A stretch of DNA of 64,000 nt from positions 62,001 to 126,000 of the forward strand of contig NZ_LNCU01000019.1 of the NCBI RefSeq assembly GCF_001542415.1, given 5' to 3'. Both the position numbers and the translations under genes were made by a program. The notes under the pieces are model-generated. The model did no database searches and was not told the origin of the DNA. It saw nothing but the letters and a program-made list of their open reading frames with translations. Source of the stretch: Bradyrhizobium macuxiense (GTDB lineage: Bacteria > Pseudomonadota > Alphaproteobacteria > Rhizobiales > Xanthobacteraceae). Positions 26,556-35,019 of the stretch are shown here, one piece after another (the stretch's first letter is position 1; every line of letters starts with the position of its first letter).

Positions 26556-27356
26556 ATGGCCAAGGACGCACCGGCGGAGAAGATGAAGCGCAAGGTCTAC
26601 GAGAAGGAGTTGCAGAAACTGCAGGTCCAGCTCTGCCATCTTCAGGAATGGGTGAAGGCGAACAGGCTGCGAGTGATCATCCTGTTCGAGGGACGCGATG
26701 CCGCCGGCAAGGGCGGCACGATCAAGGCACTGACCGAGAAGGTCAGCCCGCGGGTGTTTCGCGTGGTCGCCCTTCCCGCACCGTCCGATCGTGAGAAATC
26801 GCAGCTCTTCCTCCAGCGCTACATGCAGCATTTTCCGGCAGGCGGCGAAATCGTCATCTTCGATCGCAGTTGGTACAATCGCGCCGGCGTTGAATATGTG
26901 ATGGGCTTCTGCACCCCCGCGGAGCACAAGCGCTTCCTCTCGCTGTGTCCGCAGATAGAGCAATACGCTATCGAGGGCGGCATCACCCTGATCAAGCTCT
27001 GGCTCGAGGTCGGGATGGAGGAGCAGGAGCGCCGCTTCAATGCAAGGATCGACGATCCGTTGCGGCAGTGGAAGCTAAGCCCCATGGATACGGAATCCTA
27101 CCGACGTTGGTATGATTACTCCCGCGCGCGCGACCTGATGTTCAAGGCGACCAACTCCAGGCATGCTCCCTGGTATATTATTCGTTCCGACGACAAACGG
27201 CGGGCGCGTCTCAACTGCATCTCGCACATCCTGAGAACCATCCCCCATGGCCGCGTGCGTCGCGAGAAGGTCAAGCTGCCCAAACGGTCGCAGAAGGGCC
27301 GGTACAACGACCAGACCAGCCTGCGCGGGTTGAAACTGGTCGCCGAACGGTACTGA
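26556..27356 (+). CDS. ppk2: polyphosphate kinase 2 (PPK2 family)
   Basis: A 266-residue PPK2. Walker A is FEGRDAAGKGGTIKAL (~residues 45-60), Walker B/lid is IVIFDRSWYNRAGVE, and LIKLWLEVGMEEQERRF and the DPLRQWKLSPMD motif follow. PPK2 enzymes transfer phosphate between polyphosphate and nucleotides, usually regenerating GTP/ATP or ADP from polyP. The length fits a single-domain class I enzyme (about 230-300 residues). ATG 26556 follows AAGG. It is the second gene of the rightward unit from FixK-like box 2 and is followed at once by a strong hairpin. Confidence 0.93.
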   Translation: MAKDAPAEKMKRKVYEKELQKLQVQLCHLQEWVKANRLRVIILFEGRDAAGKGGTIKALTEKVSPRVFRVVALPAPSDREKSQLFLQRYMQHFPAGGEIVIFDRSWYNRAGVEYVMGFCTPAEHKRFLSLCPQIEQYAIEGGITLIKLWLEVGMEEQERRFNARIDDPLRQWKLSPMDTESYRRWYDYSRARDLMFKATNSRHAPWYIIRSDDKRRARLNCISHILRTIPHGRVRREKVKLPKRSQKGRYNDQTSLRGLKLVAERY

Positions 27357-27358
27357 CC

Positions 27359-27388
27359 GAGCGGGCCGCGCGATGGCGCGGCCCGCTC
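27359..27388. terminator. bidirectional hairpin between convergent genes
   Basis: Perfect 13-bp stem GAGCGGGCCGCGC, GATG loop, GCGCGGCCCGCTC. It starts two bases after the PPK2 stop and ends ten before the stop of the convergent small exported-protein gene. There is no U tract. Confidence 0.75.
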
Positions 27389-27397
27389 GCCCGATCT

Positions 27398-27829
27398 CTA
27401 CTTCAGGCGTATCGTGACCCCGCCAACGGCGGCCGAGACTTCGGCGCCAACCTTCGGGCCGCTGAGCTGCAGGATGACGCCATTGGCGTTCTGCAATTGC
27501 ACGCCTCCGGCACCGGCGGCGAGCGCGCCGCCTGCGCCGGCCACGCTGTAAGAGCCTTCGATCGAGCCCGGCCCCCTCAGATTGATGGCCCGCCCGACGA
27601 ACCTAGTGGTGGAGGCGCCGATCGTGAAGCCAACGCTCATGCCCGACACGGTGAACGGGTAGTGCCTGCCGCGAAGCATCAGGACGCCCTCCCCGCCTCC
27701 GACGCCGATAACGAAGCCGCCCTTGGTGAAGATCACGGCAACCGATCCGGTTTCAGCCTGCGAGGAAACGCTGAAACCACCTATTCCCATCACCAACGCA
27801 ATCAGAGCAACGAGCAGACGAGTCTTCAT
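27398..27829 (-). CDS. small exported Gly-rich protein, paralogue of 19265-19696
   Basis: A 143-residue protein: signal peptide (LLVALIALVMGIGGFSVSSQA), then GFVIGVGGGEGVLMLRGRHY, PFTVSGMSVGFTIGAS, GVQLQNANGVILQLSGPKVG and the ending VTIRLK. It aligns along its whole length with the gene at 19265 (identical GRHYPF, shared SG.S.G...GAS, NG/HGV.L.L.GPK.G). Function unknown. ATG 27829 follows GGAGG. It comes 34 nt after the AspT-type exchanger and closes the decarboxylase operon, just as its paralogue closes the DUF3300 operon. Confidence 0.82.
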   Translation of the reverse strand: MKTRLLVALIALVMGIGGFSVSSQAETGSVAVIFTKGGFVIGVGGGEGVLMLRGRHYPFTVSGMSVGFTIGASTTRFVGRAINLRGPGSIEGSYSVAGAGGALAAGAGGVQLQNANGVILQLSGPKVGAEVSAAVGGVTIRLK

Positions 27830-27863
27830 GTCTTTCCCTCCGGGGACCAGGTGCGATAACGAA

Positions 27864-29564
27864 CTATTGTGCGAGCAGCATGGCGAAATAGCCGAAGATG
27901 GTGAGCAGGATGCCCGATACCGCATAGCCGACCGGGAATCCGATCCAGGGCACTGAGCTCTGGATCTCGACCGCGGCCTCGCGGCACGGGCCGGAATGCG
28001 ACCGCGCGCCGGCGACGCCCCCCATCAGCACCGCAGGGTTGATCTTGAAAATGTGGTAGCCGATCGCCCAGACGATGAAGGGTGGAATCGTGCAGGCGAT
28101 GAAGCCCGCGATGAAGATCTTCAGCGCAATCGCACCGGTCAACTGCGACAGCAGTCCCGCACCGGCATTGACGCCGACAATGGCCACAAAGACGACGAGA
28201 CCGAGATCTTCCAGCACATTGCGCGCCGCGTTCGGCGTATTGCCGAAGAAGCGCAGGCGCGAAACCACCGAGGAGACGATCACACCCGACAGCAGCAGGC
28301 CGCCGGCATTGCCAAGCCCGACCTTGGCGCCGAACGCCGGGAATTCGATCAGGCCGATCAGGAAGCCGAGGATCATTCCGGCTGCGAGCGTGAGCAGGTC
28401 CGTCGAGGTGTTGGTCCGCGCGATGCGTCCCCACATCTCCCCGAGCTCGCTGACGGCGGACTTCAGGCCGACGACCGAGACGATGTCCATCCGCTGCAAT
28501 TCGGTCTTGAGACCGGCCGGGATCGTCACACCACTACGTTCGACCTTGGTGACCTGAAGCTGACCCGCGACCGCTTCCCCGCGGAATGACTCGAAGGTCC
28601 GCCCGACGACCTCCTTGTTGGTGACAAGGATCTCGGCCTGATCGAGCGGAATGTTCAGCGCCTTGGCATCGGCGACCTCGGGGCCGATGAGGCCCATCTT
28701 CTCGGTCAGGTGCTCGATCGCGCCGCCAAGCGCGATAATGTCGCCCTTCTGCAGCACCAAGTCCGTATCCGCACCCATCTGCTGCCCGCCACGCAGCACA
28801 TTGACGATCCGATATTCGGGATCCGTCTTGCGGAAGTCGGCGATGCTCTTCCCGATTGTCCCGGGGCTTTCGAGCCTGTAGGCACGCAATCCGAATTGGC
28901 GATAGCCTGTCAGCCCGCCGCCTTCGAGATCCTTGACGCCGAACTCTTCCTCGTACTTCTTCGCCGCCGCCCTGGCGTCGACACCCCACCACCGCGGCAA
29001 ATATTTGCAGATCAGGATGATGCCGACGGTGCCCCAGATGTAGGTGATGCCGTAGGACAACGCGATCATGCCGGATGCATCCTCGGGCTTCATGCCTTCG
29101 GGCAACTTCACGACGCCTGATGTGACCGCCTGCTCCGCCGACCCGATCGCAGCCGACATGGTCTGCGAGCCCGCCAGCATGCCGCCCGCCGCGCCGACCG
29201 GCAGCTGGAACAGCTTCGCACCGATCACGACGAGCGTCAGTCCGAGCACGCTCGATACCAGCGCGAGGACGAAGAATTTCAGACCCTCGCCCTTCAAACT
29301 GTTGATGAAGGACGGTCCGACCCGCAGGCCGACGCCATACATGAACAGATAGTAGAACAGGCTCTTGGCGAAATTGTTCAGCTCGAGCTTCACGCCATAG
29401 GTCGAGGCCAGAACCGAAACACCGGCACCCACCACGATGGCGCCTGCCACCATGCCGAGCCCGTAGCCTTTGACGCTGGCGCGGCCGATCCAGACGGCGA
29501 GGCCAACGACGAAGAACAGCAGCAGATAGGGATTCTGCTGCAGGAACGTGAAGAAGCTTTTCAT
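27864..29564 (-). CDS. AspT/YidE-family amino-acid exchanger with two RCK_C domains
   Basis: A 566-residue inner-membrane protein. Five N-terminal membrane helices are followed by two TrkA_C/RCK_C-like cytoplasmic domains (~210-380, e.g. YRIVNVLRGGQQMGADTDLV and ILVTNKEVVGRTFESFRGEA), then about five more helices. This is the aspartate:alanine exchanger architecture (~560 residues). In Tetragenococcus AspT exports the product of an amino-acid decarboxylase and so generates proton motive force. Here the gene follows a large decarboxylase by only 19 nt, which supports a substrate/product exchanger for that enzyme. A paralogue lies at 35020. Confidence 0.88.
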   Translation of the reverse strand: MKSFFTFLQQNPYLLLFFVVGLAVWIGRASVKGYGLGMVAGAIVVGAGVSVLASTYGVKLELNNFAKSLFYYLFMYGVGLRVGPSFINSLKGEGLKFFVLALVSSVLGLTLVVIGAKLFQLPVGAAGGMLAGSQTMSAAIGSAEQAVTSGVVKLPEGMKPEDASGMIALSYGITYIWGTVGIILICKYLPRWWGVDARAAAKKYEEEFGVKDLEGGGLTGYRQFGLRAYRLESPGTIGKSIADFRKTDPEYRIVNVLRGGQQMGADTDLVLQKGDIIALGGAIEHLTEKMGLIGPEVADAKALNIPLDQAEILVTNKEVVGRTFESFRGEAVAGQLQVTKVERSGVTIPAGLKTELQRMDIVSVVGLKSAVSELGEMWGRIARTNTSTDLLTLAAGMILGFLIGLIEFPAFGAKVGLGNAGGLLLSGVIVSSVVSRLRFFGNTPNAARNVLEDLGLVVFVAIVGVNAGAGLLSQLTGAIALKIFIAGFIACTIPPFIVWAIGYHIFKINPAVLMGGVAGARSHSGPCREAAVEIQSSVPWIGFPVGYAVSGILLTIFGYFAMLLAQ

Positions 29565-29583
29565 GACCGTCCCCTCCCGTGGC

Positions 29584-32334
29584 TCACGACGCCGCCTTGA
29601 ACTCTGGCGCGGCGGCGGCTTTGGGCTTGCCCATCCTCGCCAGTGCCTCGGTCTTGACGAGCTTCAGGCCTTCGGTTGCGTCGTAACCGTGGATCTCCTT
29701 CACATCGAGCTTGCGCATGAAGTCGATGGTCTCCTGGGTGATGACCTGCCCCGGCACCATGATCGGGAAGCCCGGCGGGTACGGGATCACGAAGTTCGCG
29801 GAGACGAGGTCCGGGCCGCTCTTCAGGCGGCGGTCGATTTCCGGATCGTTGAGCCGGATGTATTCGCACCCGCCTGCGTCGTAGGCCGAATAAAAGCCGC
29901 CGCGAATGTCGCCTTCATTGGTCCTGGAGCCGGCGTCACTGCGATAGCTCGGATGGAAATGCGAGAAATTCGGCAGGTCGGGTACATTCTTCATCAGGCT
30001 GCCGACGCGTGCCTCGAAGTCGACCCTGGCATTGGCGCCGCCCTGGGCCAGGCGACGATCGACCTCACCGGCGATCTCTGCCAACACCCGCACAAGATGA
30101 GCGACGTCGCTGCGGGTGTTGTTGATATTCGACTGGATCAGGACCGAGTTGCGCGAGGTCTTGTTGACCTGGATGTTGTAACGGCTAGCCAACAGTCCCT
30201 TGAACTGCGTGCCGTCGAAGCCGGCGGTGCCGCAGACCAGCGTCATGCGCGTCGGGTCGAGGCAGAATTCGTCCTCGTCCAGGCTCTTCAGGGCCGCCGC
30301 CCAATTCATACCGGGCGTCAGGTAGTCGACGAAGCCGCTCTGGCGATATTGCGCGGGCACCATGGCATCGGCACCGAGCACCAGGAAATACCTGGAAATC
30401 AATGGATTGTTGTTGACGGCCTGCCGGATCGCGAATGCGATTTCCATGGCGTTGGCCACGAGACCGTAACCCTCCAGCTCCATCTGCCTTCGCGACACGT
30501 CGAGGCTGGCGATGAGCTGCTGGTTCGGACTGGTTGAGGCGTGGGTGAAGACGGCCTCCTTGAACTGTGCCTCCACCGTATGGAATTCAACGTCCTTGAC
30601 GGACAGCATGGAGCCCTGGCGGATCGCTGACATCGACTTGTGCGTGGAGTTGGTCTGGTAGACCCGCAGCCGGATCTTACGCGGATCGGGGATCAGCCTG
30701 GTCTCGAGCAGCACCTCGTCGGGAGGGTTCTTGCCGAGTTCGGCCTGCTGCTTCTCGTAGGCCGCGACCGAATTCGGATCGCGCATCCACGCCTCGATCT
30801 CGTTGGCAGCCCCCATCGCGGTTCGTCGCCGCAGGAATGGCGAGAACCGTGCAAAGCCGAACCAGGCCTCGTCCCAGAGGAAGATCAAGTCCGGCTTGAT
30901 CGCAAGGCATTCCTCCATCACCCGTCGCGTATTGTAGATGTGACCGTCGAAGGTGCAGTTGGTCAAATCGATCATCTTGATCCGGTCGAGCCGACCATCC
31001 GCTTTCGCATTCAGGAGTGCCTGCTTGATCGTCTTCAGCGGAACGGCGCCGTACATCGAATACTCGGTCATCGGGAACGCTTCGACGTAGAGCGGCTGCG
31101 CGCCGGCCAGCACCATGCCGTAGTGGTGCGACTTGTGGCAGTTGCGATCGACGATCGCGATGTCGCCGGGCGCCAACAGGGCTTGGACCGCCATCTTGTT
31201 CGAGGTCGAGGTGCCATTGGTGACGAAGAAGACACGATCGGCACCGAGCGCCCTCGCCGCCTTGTCCTGCGCCTTCTTGATGTTGCCAGTTGGCTCCAGC
31301 AGACTGTCGAGGCCGCCCGTGGTTGCGCTGCTCTCGGCCAGGAACAGGTTCAGGCCGTAGAATTCACCCATGTCGCGGATCCAATCCGACTTGAAGACGG
31401 ATTTGCCGCGCGCGATCGGCAACGCATGGAAGGTCCCGATCGGCCGTTGGGCGTATTTCTTCAGATTCTCGAAGAACGGCGTATCGAAGCGGTCCTGCAC
31501 GCCTTCCAGAATCGAAAGGTGCAATTCCAGGATATCCTCGACCGAGTAGAACACGCGCCGCACCACGTCGGCTTCCGGATCGCCGGCCATGTTCTCGACG
31601 TCACGATTGGACATCAGGTACAGGTCAAGCTCCGGGCGGACCCGCTTCAGGATGTGAGCCAACTGCAGCGCGGAAGCATCGGAGTCCTCGTCGAGTCCCA
31701 TGGCGGCCGACATGGCACGAAGCACGGGCGCATCGTGACGCGAGCGCCAGCCGAAGCCCTCGTTGATCACCACGGCAGCAATATTGGGGTTGAGCACGGT
31801 GGCACAGAAGGCGTCCTCGACGCTGCCGACGAGGACCGGTTCATAGATGAATGCATCGACCGGACGCCGCAGCCTGCGCCATTCGGCCGCGAGCGCCGGC
31901 CAATTGTTGGCCGATACCCCTGTCACGATCAGTGTCTCGAAGTAGGGACGACGTGCCGCAGACTGGCCGAAAGTCGGCGGAAGCAGATCGGGGACGTCAC
32001 CATCACCCTCATCCTCGGCATTCCAGTCGCCAGCATGATGCCGGAACGACTTGGTCTGCAGCGCCTGCACGATCTGCGTCACGAGCGCGAGCGATTTGGC
32101 GGCGTCGCCGACCGCGGCGGCTTCCTTCAGGGCAGCCATAAGATGAACGCCAGGATAGCCGTGATACTCTTCCGTGATTGCGAGCCCCGACAACGCCGCG
32201 TCATATTTGGCGCGATCCCCTCCCTTGCTCCAGGCCCTGGCGGCATCAAGCAGATCACGCCAGTTGTCGGCCCGTCCGCCCGGTCCGGAGAAGAACTGAT
32301 CGATGCGCGGCTGTGCCGGTTCGGTGATGGGCAT
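29584..32334 (-). CDS. PLP-dependent Orn/Lys/Arg-type amino-acid decarboxylase
   Basis: A 916-residue fold-type I PLP enzyme. It has an N-terminal receiver-like wing region, then the core: FVTNGTSTSNKMAVQALL (~370-387), DRNCHKSHHYG (~396-406), the cofactor Asp in FLWDEAWFGFARF (~488) and the Schiff-base Lys in TNSTHKSMSA (K566). The C-terminal part with VPGQVITQETIDFM is family-like. Bacterial lysine/arginine/ornithine decarboxylases are ~710-755 residues, so this is enlarged, mainly before residue 300. Such enzymes consume a proton per turnover and protect against acid. Exact substrate unknown. A FixK-like box is centred 65.5 nt upstream. Confidence 0.9.
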   Translation of the reverse strand: MPITEPAQPRIDQFFSGPGGRADNWRDLLDAARAWSKGGDRAKYDAALSGLAITEEYHGYPGVHLMAALKEAAAVGDAAKSLALVTQIVQALQTKSFRHHAGDWNAEDEGDGDVPDLLPPTFGQSAARRPYFETLIVTGVSANNWPALAAEWRRLRRPVDAFIYEPVLVGSVEDAFCATVLNPNIAAVVINEGFGWRSRHDAPVLRAMSAAMGLDEDSDASALQLAHILKRVRPELDLYLMSNRDVENMAGDPEADVVRRVFYSVEDILELHLSILEGVQDRFDTPFFENLKKYAQRPIGTFHALPIARGKSVFKSDWIRDMGEFYGLNLFLAESSATTGGLDSLLEPTGNIKKAQDKAARALGADRVFFVTNGTSTSNKMAVQALLAPGDIAIVDRNCHKSHHYGMVLAGAQPLYVEAFPMTEYSMYGAVPLKTIKQALLNAKADGRLDRIKMIDLTNCTFDGHIYNTRRVMEECLAIKPDLIFLWDEAWFGFARFSPFLRRRTAMGAANEIEAWMRDPNSVAAYEKQQAELGKNPPDEVLLETRLIPDPRKIRLRVYQTNSTHKSMSAIRQGSMLSVKDVEFHTVEAQFKEAVFTHASTSPNQQLIASLDVSRRQMELEGYGLVANAMEIAFAIRQAVNNNPLISRYFLVLGADAMVPAQYRQSGFVDYLTPGMNWAAALKSLDEDEFCLDPTRMTLVCGTAGFDGTQFKGLLASRYNIQVNKTSRNSVLIQSNINNTRSDVAHLVRVLAEIAGEVDRRLAQGGANARVDFEARVGSLMKNVPDLPNFSHFHPSYRSDAGSRTNEGDIRGGFYSAYDAGGCEYIRLNDPEIDRRLKSGPDLVSANFVIPYPPGFPIMVPGQVITQETIDFMRKLDVKEIHGYDATEGLKLVKTEALARMGKPKAAAAPEFKAAS

Positions 32335-32392
32335 GGTCGGTCTCCCGCTCCTGTTGATTGCGCCGATGGTGCGGCCGCCTCACACGGTCCCT

Positions 32393-32406
32393 TTGATCCA
32401 AGTCAA
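32393..32406. promoter_or_regulatory. FixK/FNR-like box 3, TTGAT-CCAA-GTCAA
   Basis: One mismatch to TTGAT-N4-ATCAA, centred 65.5 nt before the decarboxylase start (32334). It should drive the decarboxylase-exchanger-exported protein operon. Confidence 0.8.
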
Positions 32407-32442
32407 GCCGAGGCAAGCTCGATGCGGCGGAATGCGCCGCAA

Positions 32443-34140
32443 TCAACCCTCAGCCGGCGGCTTTCTGTCGCTCAGCACGCTATCGAGCGTTCGCATCCAC
32501 TCGTTGCTGTCGGTCTTGTCCGCGAGGCCGTCCGCCTTCAAGACCTCGCGCAGCTGCGCATGGGCGCCGACGATGCACAAAGTGACGGAACGAGACGCCA
32601 GTTCGGCATGGAGGTCGCGCAGCATCTGAGAGCCCGCCAGGTCGATGAAGGGCGACGCCGAAAGATCGCAGACGACCAGCCGGACGTCAGGCGACGACCG
32701 CAACGCCGCAAGGACGCTATCCAGAATGGTTTCCGCGTTGACATAGAGGAGCGAGGTTTCGGGGCGGAAGGCGATGATGCCGACCAGGGGCTCGACACCC
32801 TCGTGCCGGGCACGATCGGAATAGCGCCCGCTGCCCGGAAGGCGGCCGAGGAAGGCAACATTGGGCTGCGACGCACGGAGCAGCAGCAGGAAGATGGAGG
32901 CAAGCGCTGCCAGCAGGACGCCTTCGAGAATGCCGAGAAACAACACCGAAACCAGGGCGATACTCGCCGCGTAGAAGTCGATCCGGCTGATCCGCCACAT
33001 CCGCATCAAGGCGCCGATATCGACCAGCCTGTACACTGCGGCGAACACAATGGCTGCCAGAACGGCCTTCGGCAGATTGGTCAGGAGGCCGGTGAAGAAC
33101 AGGAGACACAGCGAAAGGGTGACCGAGCAGAGGATCAGCGCCAGCGGCGTGCGCGCCCCGGCCGAGTCGTTCACCGCGGATTGCGACAGGCCGCCCGCCA
33201 CCGGATAGGCATGACCGAACGCTACGGCCAGATTTGCGGCGCCAAGTCCGAGGAACTCCTGCCTGACGTCCAGTGCGTAGCCGTATTTCGTCGCAAAGCT
33301 CCGGGCGGCCGAGACCCCTTCGACATAAGCCAGCACCAGACACCCGGCGGCAACCGGAAACAGCTCATCGAATTCGAGCAAGCCAAAGCGCGGCGGCGCG
33401 AGTGCCGGCAACCCCTTCGGGATCTCACCGGTCACGGGCACGCCGAGCGCCGGCAAGCCCGCAATTGATGCGACCAGGATCGACAGGGCCACCACAACAA
33501 GGCCGACCGGCTTTCCCGGCAGTCGCCGTTCGCCGACGAGCAGAAGCAGGATTGCGACAAGACCAATAACCAACACCAGCGGCTTGGTATCGCCAAGCTG
33601 CCCAGCGAGCCGGATGGCCCGATCAAAGAACTGATGTCCTCCGCCCGTAACACCGAACAAGCCCGGCAACTGGCTCATGATAATCGTGAGCCCTGCCCCC
33701 GCCTTGAACCCCACGAGAATACTGTCGCTGATCAGTCGCACCAGCAGGCTCAACCTGAACAGCCAGGCGAGCAGGCAAAGCGCCGCAACGGAAAACGCAA
33801 CAAGGCTCGCGATCTGCCCATAACGCACCGGGTCGCCTCCGCCCAAGGCTCCGACCGCGCCGGCAATCATCAGCGAGATCGCCGACGTCGGCCCGACGGC
33901 GAGCTGGCGGGACGAGCCAAGGACGGCATAACCTATGCCGCCGAGCAGGTACCCGTAGATGCCAACCTGCGGCGGCAGGCCTGCAAGACCGGCATAGGCC
34001 AGCGACACCGGGATCGCGTAGGCGGCAAGCGTGACTCCCGCAATCGCGTCCGAGCTGAGCCACGACGCTCGATATTCGCCAACCCAGCTCGCCGGCGGAA
34101 ACAACCGAAGCCAGTTCGCATGCTGCAGGGATAGGCTCAT
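32443..34140 (-). CDS. SulP-family anion transporter with STAS domain
   Basis: A 565-residue transporter with 10-12 membrane helices, including the SulP signature region VTLAAYAIPVSLAYAGLAGL followed by PPQVGIYGYLLGGIGYAVLG. A C-terminal STAS domain (~440-560) contains VRLVVCDLSASPFIDLAGSQ. SulP proteins move sulfate, bicarbonate or dicarboxylates; the substrate is open. ATG 34140 is chosen over ATG 34188, which would lie only ten bases from the FixK-like box. From 34140 the box centre is 64.5 nt away, matching the other genes in the block. Confidence 0.88.
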   Translation of the reverse strand: MSLSLQHANWLRLFPPASWVGEYRASWLSSDAIAGVTLAAYAIPVSLAYAGLAGLPPQVGIYGYLLGGIGYAVLGSSRQLAVGPTSAISLMIAGAVGALGGGDPVRYGQIASLVAFSVAALCLLAWLFRLSLLVRLISDSILVGFKAGAGLTIIMSQLPGLFGVTGGGHQFFDRAIRLAGQLGDTKPLVLVIGLVAILLLLVGERRLPGKPVGLVVVALSILVASIAGLPALGVPVTGEIPKGLPALAPPRFGLLEFDELFPVAAGCLVLAYVEGVSAARSFATKYGYALDVRQEFLGLGAANLAVAFGHAYPVAGGLSQSAVNDSAGARTPLALILCSVTLSLCLLFFTGLLTNLPKAVLAAIVFAAVYRLVDIGALMRMWRISRIDFYAASIALVSVLFLGILEGVLLAALASIFLLLLRASQPNVAFLGRLPGSGRYSDRARHEGVEPLVGIIAFRPETSLLYVNAETILDSVLAALRSSPDVRLVVCDLSASPFIDLAGSQMLRDLHAELASRSVTLCIVGAHAQLREVLKADGLADKTDSNEWMRTLDSVLSDRKPPAEG

Positions 34141-34197
34141 GTCCGCCGTCTGTGCGTTGGCCGAGCGCTCCCTTGGCGCCAGTCGCATCAAACCGGC

Positions 34198-34211
34198 TTG
34201 ATCTAGGTCAA
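34198..34211. promoter_or_regulatory. FixK/FNR-like box 4, TTGAT-CTAG-GTCAA
   Basis: One mismatch to consensus, centred 64.5 nt before the SulP start at 34140. It overlaps the last codons and stop of the DUF1275 gene (34208). Confidence 0.8.
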
Positions 34212-34882
34212 GCTTCGCTCCTGGCCTCGCAGAGCAACAGCGCGACCAGCAGCGCGACGACGGGAAGGCCGAGTGCCACATTGGGCATCCCCTTCGTCGC
34301 AAAGGCACCGATGGCCGCCCCCACTCCGAACGCAACGCATACGCTGGCAAAGATACCCGAGCGACGAAGCATCTGTGGCTGACTGCCTCCGGCGGCCGCG
34401 GCGAAGAGGCCTTCGATCGCCTGGCGCAGGTTTCCGGTGATCATCACCGAGCTGTAGGTGGCACCCTCGACCTTGGTGAAGACCGCAGTTTGCATCGCAG
34501 CGACGAACGAGATGCCGATCGTTCCCGCTAGGTCCGGCAGTCGATTGTGCAGGATGGCGACCGTCACCAGCAGCACGATCTCGACCAGTATAGTCATCTC
34601 GCCGGCACGACCTCCCACGGTATGGCGCAGCCACGACGCAACCACCACGCCAAGCGTGAACGCGGCGAGCGGGGGAACGAAATGGAGCGCCTCCTGCCAA
34701 CGGCCGGCCGTACCTTGCACCCAGAGCAACACGAGGTTGGCCGTCTGTGCGTTCGCCATCACGCCGTGAATGATCCAGGTGTAGGCGTCGAGATAGCCGC
34801 CTGCGAAGGCGAGCAGAAGCGCAATATGAACCATCTCCTCCCGCCGGATCGGCGGACTGCGCGCGGCATCCAACGAGCTCAT
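34208..34882 (-). CDS. DUF1275 (YoaK) family membrane protein
   Basis: A 224-residue protein with about six membrane helices and the DUF1275 pattern: LLAFAGGYLDAYTWIIHGVM, ANAQTANLVLL near the start, SFVAAMQTAVFTKVEGATYS and MITGNLRQAIEGL in the middle. The family is widespread, of unknown function and probably transport-related. ATG 34882 has no strong ribosome-binding site. A FixK-like box is centred 73.5 nt upstream in the divergent gap shared with the AspT paralogue. Its stop overlaps the next box, so transcripts could run into the SulP gene. Confidence 0.88.
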   Translation of the reverse strand: MSSLDAARSPPIRREEMVHIALLLAFAGGYLDAYTWIIHGVMANAQTANLVLLWVQGTAGRWQEALHFVPPLAAFTLGVVVASWLRHTVGGRAGEMTILVEIVLLVTVAILHNRLPDLAGTIGISFVAAMQTAVFTKVEGATYSSVMITGNLRQAIEGLFAAAAGGSQPQMLRRSGIFASVCVAFGVGAAIGAFATKGMPNVALGLPVVALLVALLLCEARSEA

Positions 34883-34948
34883 GTGATTGACGTTGGGCGT
34901 AGCGGATCCTGCATTGGCCCATAAGTCGCGGCTCGAACTCTGCCTGGC

Positions 34949-34962
34949 TTGATCTGGATCAA
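34949..34962. promoter_or_regulatory. FixK/FNR-like box 5, TTGAT-CTGG-ATCAA
   Basis: Identical in sequence to box 2. It lies in a divergent gap: centre 64.5 nt from the rightward start at 35020 and 73.5 nt from the leftward start at 34882. Confidence 0.85.
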
Positions 34963-35019
34963 ACCGCCTCCGGTTCCAGAGGACGCAAATTGCGCCGTCG
35001 AGCCGCCGGGGAAGCGACC

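Noticed and set aside
30640..33468. Very long plus-strand open frame (over 900 codons) opposite the decarboxylase and SulP genes
   Set aside because: It is antisense to two well-identified genes, has Arg/Gln/His-rich composition and no motif; such frames arise from high GC content.
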